Part shown: positions 5,064 through 6,317 of the stretch, piece by piece | Numbering within the stretch: the first letter of the stretch is position 1 | Layout of the letters: each line of letters starts with the position of its first letter | Source of the DNA: Candidatus Melainabacteria bacterium | GTDB lineage: Bacteria > Cyanobacteriota > Vampirovibrionia > Obscuribacterales > Obscuribacteraceae | NCBI GenBank assembly: GCA_003175915.1 | Contig: PSRH01000092.1 | Coordinates: 1-6,317 of the forward strand | Reading direction: 5' to 3' | DNA: 6,317 nucleotides | Program-made: the position numbers and the translations under genes | The notes under the pieces: generated by a model | The model's database searches: none | What the model saw: the letters and a program-made list of their open reading frames with translations, nothing else | Told to the model about the DNA's origin: nothing

Positions 5064-5801
5064 ATGTTCGCAAGGAAGCCGGAATTGCCAAAGCATAGCC
5101 CCGTTCAATCTTTGAAGATCGCTGCGCCCTGTAAAGTTGGTTGGGATACTATGGACGGGGATGATCGCATTCGTCATTGCCGGCAATGCAACAAGAATGT
5201 CTACAATATTTCTGCTATGACGGAAGCAGAGGCAAATCAGTTCTTGCTTCTTACTAATCAAAGTGCATGCACAGGTTTCTATCGACGGGCAGATGGGACA
5301 ATTCTTCTGGACAATTGTCCTATTGGATTAAGGAAACTGCGCGATCAATACAAAAAAATTGCGGCAGCAATTACTACCACACTAGCGCTCCTACAAGGCA
5401 TCTTGGTAGCTGGTGCTAATCCTAATAACAACGAGACCTACCAGAAGCGATCTTATGCACCGTCGATGCTTGGTGGTGCGCCGGCAAGAGTCGAAGAGCC
5501 AAGCGCGATTGCTTATCGCAAGAAAGCGATTGTGGAAATAGGTTCGGCATTACCTAAGCATCTTGATATGGGTGGCGCCGCTGGTACGCTTATCGTCGGG
5601 CGTGATGGACATGTAAGGAGCATTTCCCTCGTCGCAAAATCCCCGAGTGAGAAAGTAGACAGACAAATCGTCGATTCCCTTCAGAATTTGGTCTTCGATC
5701 CATTACCTGCCGATTATTGTCCTAAAGACTCGTTTGATGGGGCTATGCAAGTTTATTTTGAATGTCGTAGCGCCCAAAGAACTGGGGATTCTCAAAGGTA
5801 G
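5064..5801 (+). CDS. Cys-rich membrane protein with TonB-C-like domain
   Basis: 245 aa from ATG 5064 (251 aa if the ATG at 5046 were used). Residues 20-100 form a conserved domain with KIAAPC, Trp27, RHCRQCNKNVYNISAMT, FYRRADG and DNCPIGLRKLR. Its five cysteines are at 23, 39, 42, 69 and 85 (C-x15-C-x2-C-x26-C-x15-C), with His38 beside the CxxC. I recall this domain in front of varied C-terminal domains in uncharacterised proteins of Acidobacteriota-like bacteria, but know no assigned function. A basic stretch (LRDQYKK) precedes one membrane helix (about 99-118), so the Cys domain should be cytoplasmic and the rest periplasmic. After a Pro/Asn-rich linker, residues 174-235 resemble a TonB C-terminal domain: GTLIVGRDGHVRSISLV, a Ser-Pro turn, a helix ending in LVFDPLP, and a final strand VYFECR. 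Two periplasmic cysteines (219, 234) could pair. There is no Pro-rich TonB spacer or ExbB/ExbD partner in view. Metal or redox sensing is inference only. The paralogue begins two bases after the stop. Confidence 0.85.
   Translation: MFARKPELPKHSPVQSLKIAAPCKVGWDTMDGDDRIRHCRQCNKNVYNISAMTEAEANQFLLLTNQSACTGFYRRADGTILLDNCPIGLRKLRDQYKKIAAAITTTLALLQGILVAGANPNNNETYQKRSYAPSMLGGAPARVEEPSAIAYRKKAIVEIGSALPKHLDMGGAAGTLIVGRDGHVRSISLVAKSPSEKVDRQIVDSLQNLVFDPLPADYCPKDSFDGAMQVYFECRSAQRTGDSQR
5794..5798 (+). promoter_or_regulatory. Shine-Dalgarno of second paralogue
   Basis: AAAGG, inside the last codons of the upstream gene, lies 5 bases before ATG 5804. A GTG at 5801 overlaps the upstream stop by one base but would have only 2 bases of spacing, so the ATG is preferred. 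The layout implies translational coupling of the two genes. Confidence 0.55.
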
Positions 5802-5803
5802 TG

Positions 5804-6317
5804 ATGTTAACTAAGAAAAACAAGACAGTACCAGATTTGCTTCAATCGTTGGAGGTCGCCGCGCCTTGTCCGGCTAGCTGGGAATCGATGAAGGGCGACG
5901 AGAGGGTGCGCCATTGTTTGCAATGCAACAAGAATGTCTACAACATCTCAAAGATGACCGACGCCGAAGCGAACGAATTCCTATCTCGAGTGGGACAAAA
6001 TGCTTGCGTAATGTTTTATCGCCGTGCCGATGGAAACATCATTTTGGACAACTGTCCGATTGGCTTGAGAAGGCTACGTGCCCAGTATAGGCGGGTAGCA
6101 GCGGCAGTAGGTACGATTATTGCTTTCACCTTTGGATTTTTGTCGAAGGTTTACGCTCAGGAGTCAGGAGCCGGAACTCACCGGACAGACAGAGCTTTAT
6201 CTGATCGAAAGATAGGCAAGGTAAAAGCGCCAGATCCTCTTTGGCTTAGAACTTACAAGGAAAGAATTGAAAGCACGCTTATTGAAGTGGTTCCAAAAGA
6301 AATTGATCCTGGTAAGG
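5804..6317 (+). CDS. Second Cys-rich membrane protein, 3'-truncated
   Basis: The frame from ATG 5804 has no stop to the window edge (171 complete codons), so the gene is partial. Residues 19-101 match the upstream gene closely: aligning the blocks that start at IAAPC and VAAPC, I count 57 identities in 84 positions. All five cysteines are at the same spacing (22, 38, 41, 68, 84), and Trp26, HCLQCNKNVYNIS and FYRRADG are shared. A basic LRAQYRR leads into a membrane segment (about 98-113) ending near YAQ, then a charged Gly/Arg linker. After that the two proteins no longer align. Residues 142-171 (PDPLWLRTYKERIESTLIEV) resemble the opening helix of TonB/TolA-type C-terminal modules, but too little is present to be sure. 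It is almost certainly co-transcribed and translationally coupled with the upstream paralogue, and the pair looks like a tandem duplication followed by C-terminal divergence or domain exchange. Confidence 0.85.
   Translation, partial: MLTKKNKTVPDLLQSLEVAAPCPASWESMKGDERVRHCLQCNKNVYNISKMTDAEANEFLSRVGQNACVMFYRRADGNIILDNCPIGLRRLRAQYRRVAAAVGTIIAFTFGFLSKVYAQESGAGTHRTDRALSDRKIGKVKAPDPLWLRTYKERIESTLIEVVPKEIDPGK

Overview
This window comes from a bacterial chromosome of moderate GC content. Four observations point to a diderm (Gram-negative-type) organism with an accessory-rich genome: a Hanks-type Ser/Thr kinase with a membrane anchor, an exported DUF4139-type protein, a TonB-like C-terminal domain placed after a membrane segment, and ordinary AAGGA-type ribosome binding sites. 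I cannot name the species. A Vampirovibrionia/Obscuribacter-like or Acidobacteriota-like origin is a guess from gene style only. No rRNA, tRNA, CRISPR array, insertion sequence or phage gene is visible.

Left block, plus strand (2-2637): three closely packed genes that probably form one operon. The first is the 3' part of a low-complexity helical protein built from a 14-residue (42-bp) repeat. Its reading frame is already open at the left edge, so the internal ATG at 38 is probably not its start. Nine bases later comes a complete membrane-anchored Ser/Thr protein kinase (611-1723) with all catalytic motifs. Eleven bases later comes a PrmA-type ribosomal protein L11 methyltransferase (1735-2637) with small departures from the family consensus. 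The spacing suggests co-transcription; a kinase-substrate link to the repeat protein is only a hypothesis.

Middle block, minus strand (2648-4096): one exported DUF4139-family protein, convergent with prmA (10 bp between the stops). A Shine-Dalgarno sequence places its start at the ATG at 4096, not at the TTG six bases upstream.

Intergenic block (4097-5063, almost 1 kb): no convincing intact gene. It holds several inverted repeats, a 15-bp direct repeat about 700 bp apart, a 12-bp tandem repeat, and a minus-strand stretch that reads like real protein but is short and broken by stops. I take that stretch as a gene remnant or a pair of very small ORFs.

Right block, plus strand (5064-6317): two tandem paralogues, almost touching, the second cut by the window end and lacking a stop. 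Both have an N-terminal domain with five cysteines at identical spacing (C-x15-C-x2-C-x26-C-x15-C) and a YRRADG motif, then one membrane segment. After that they diverge: the first ends in a TonB-C-like domain, while the second may be starting a different TonB/TolA-like module. This paired Cys-rich, membrane-anchored system is the most interesting part of the window. Its likely layout is a cytoplasmic Cys domain and a periplasmic C-terminal domain; its function is unknown.
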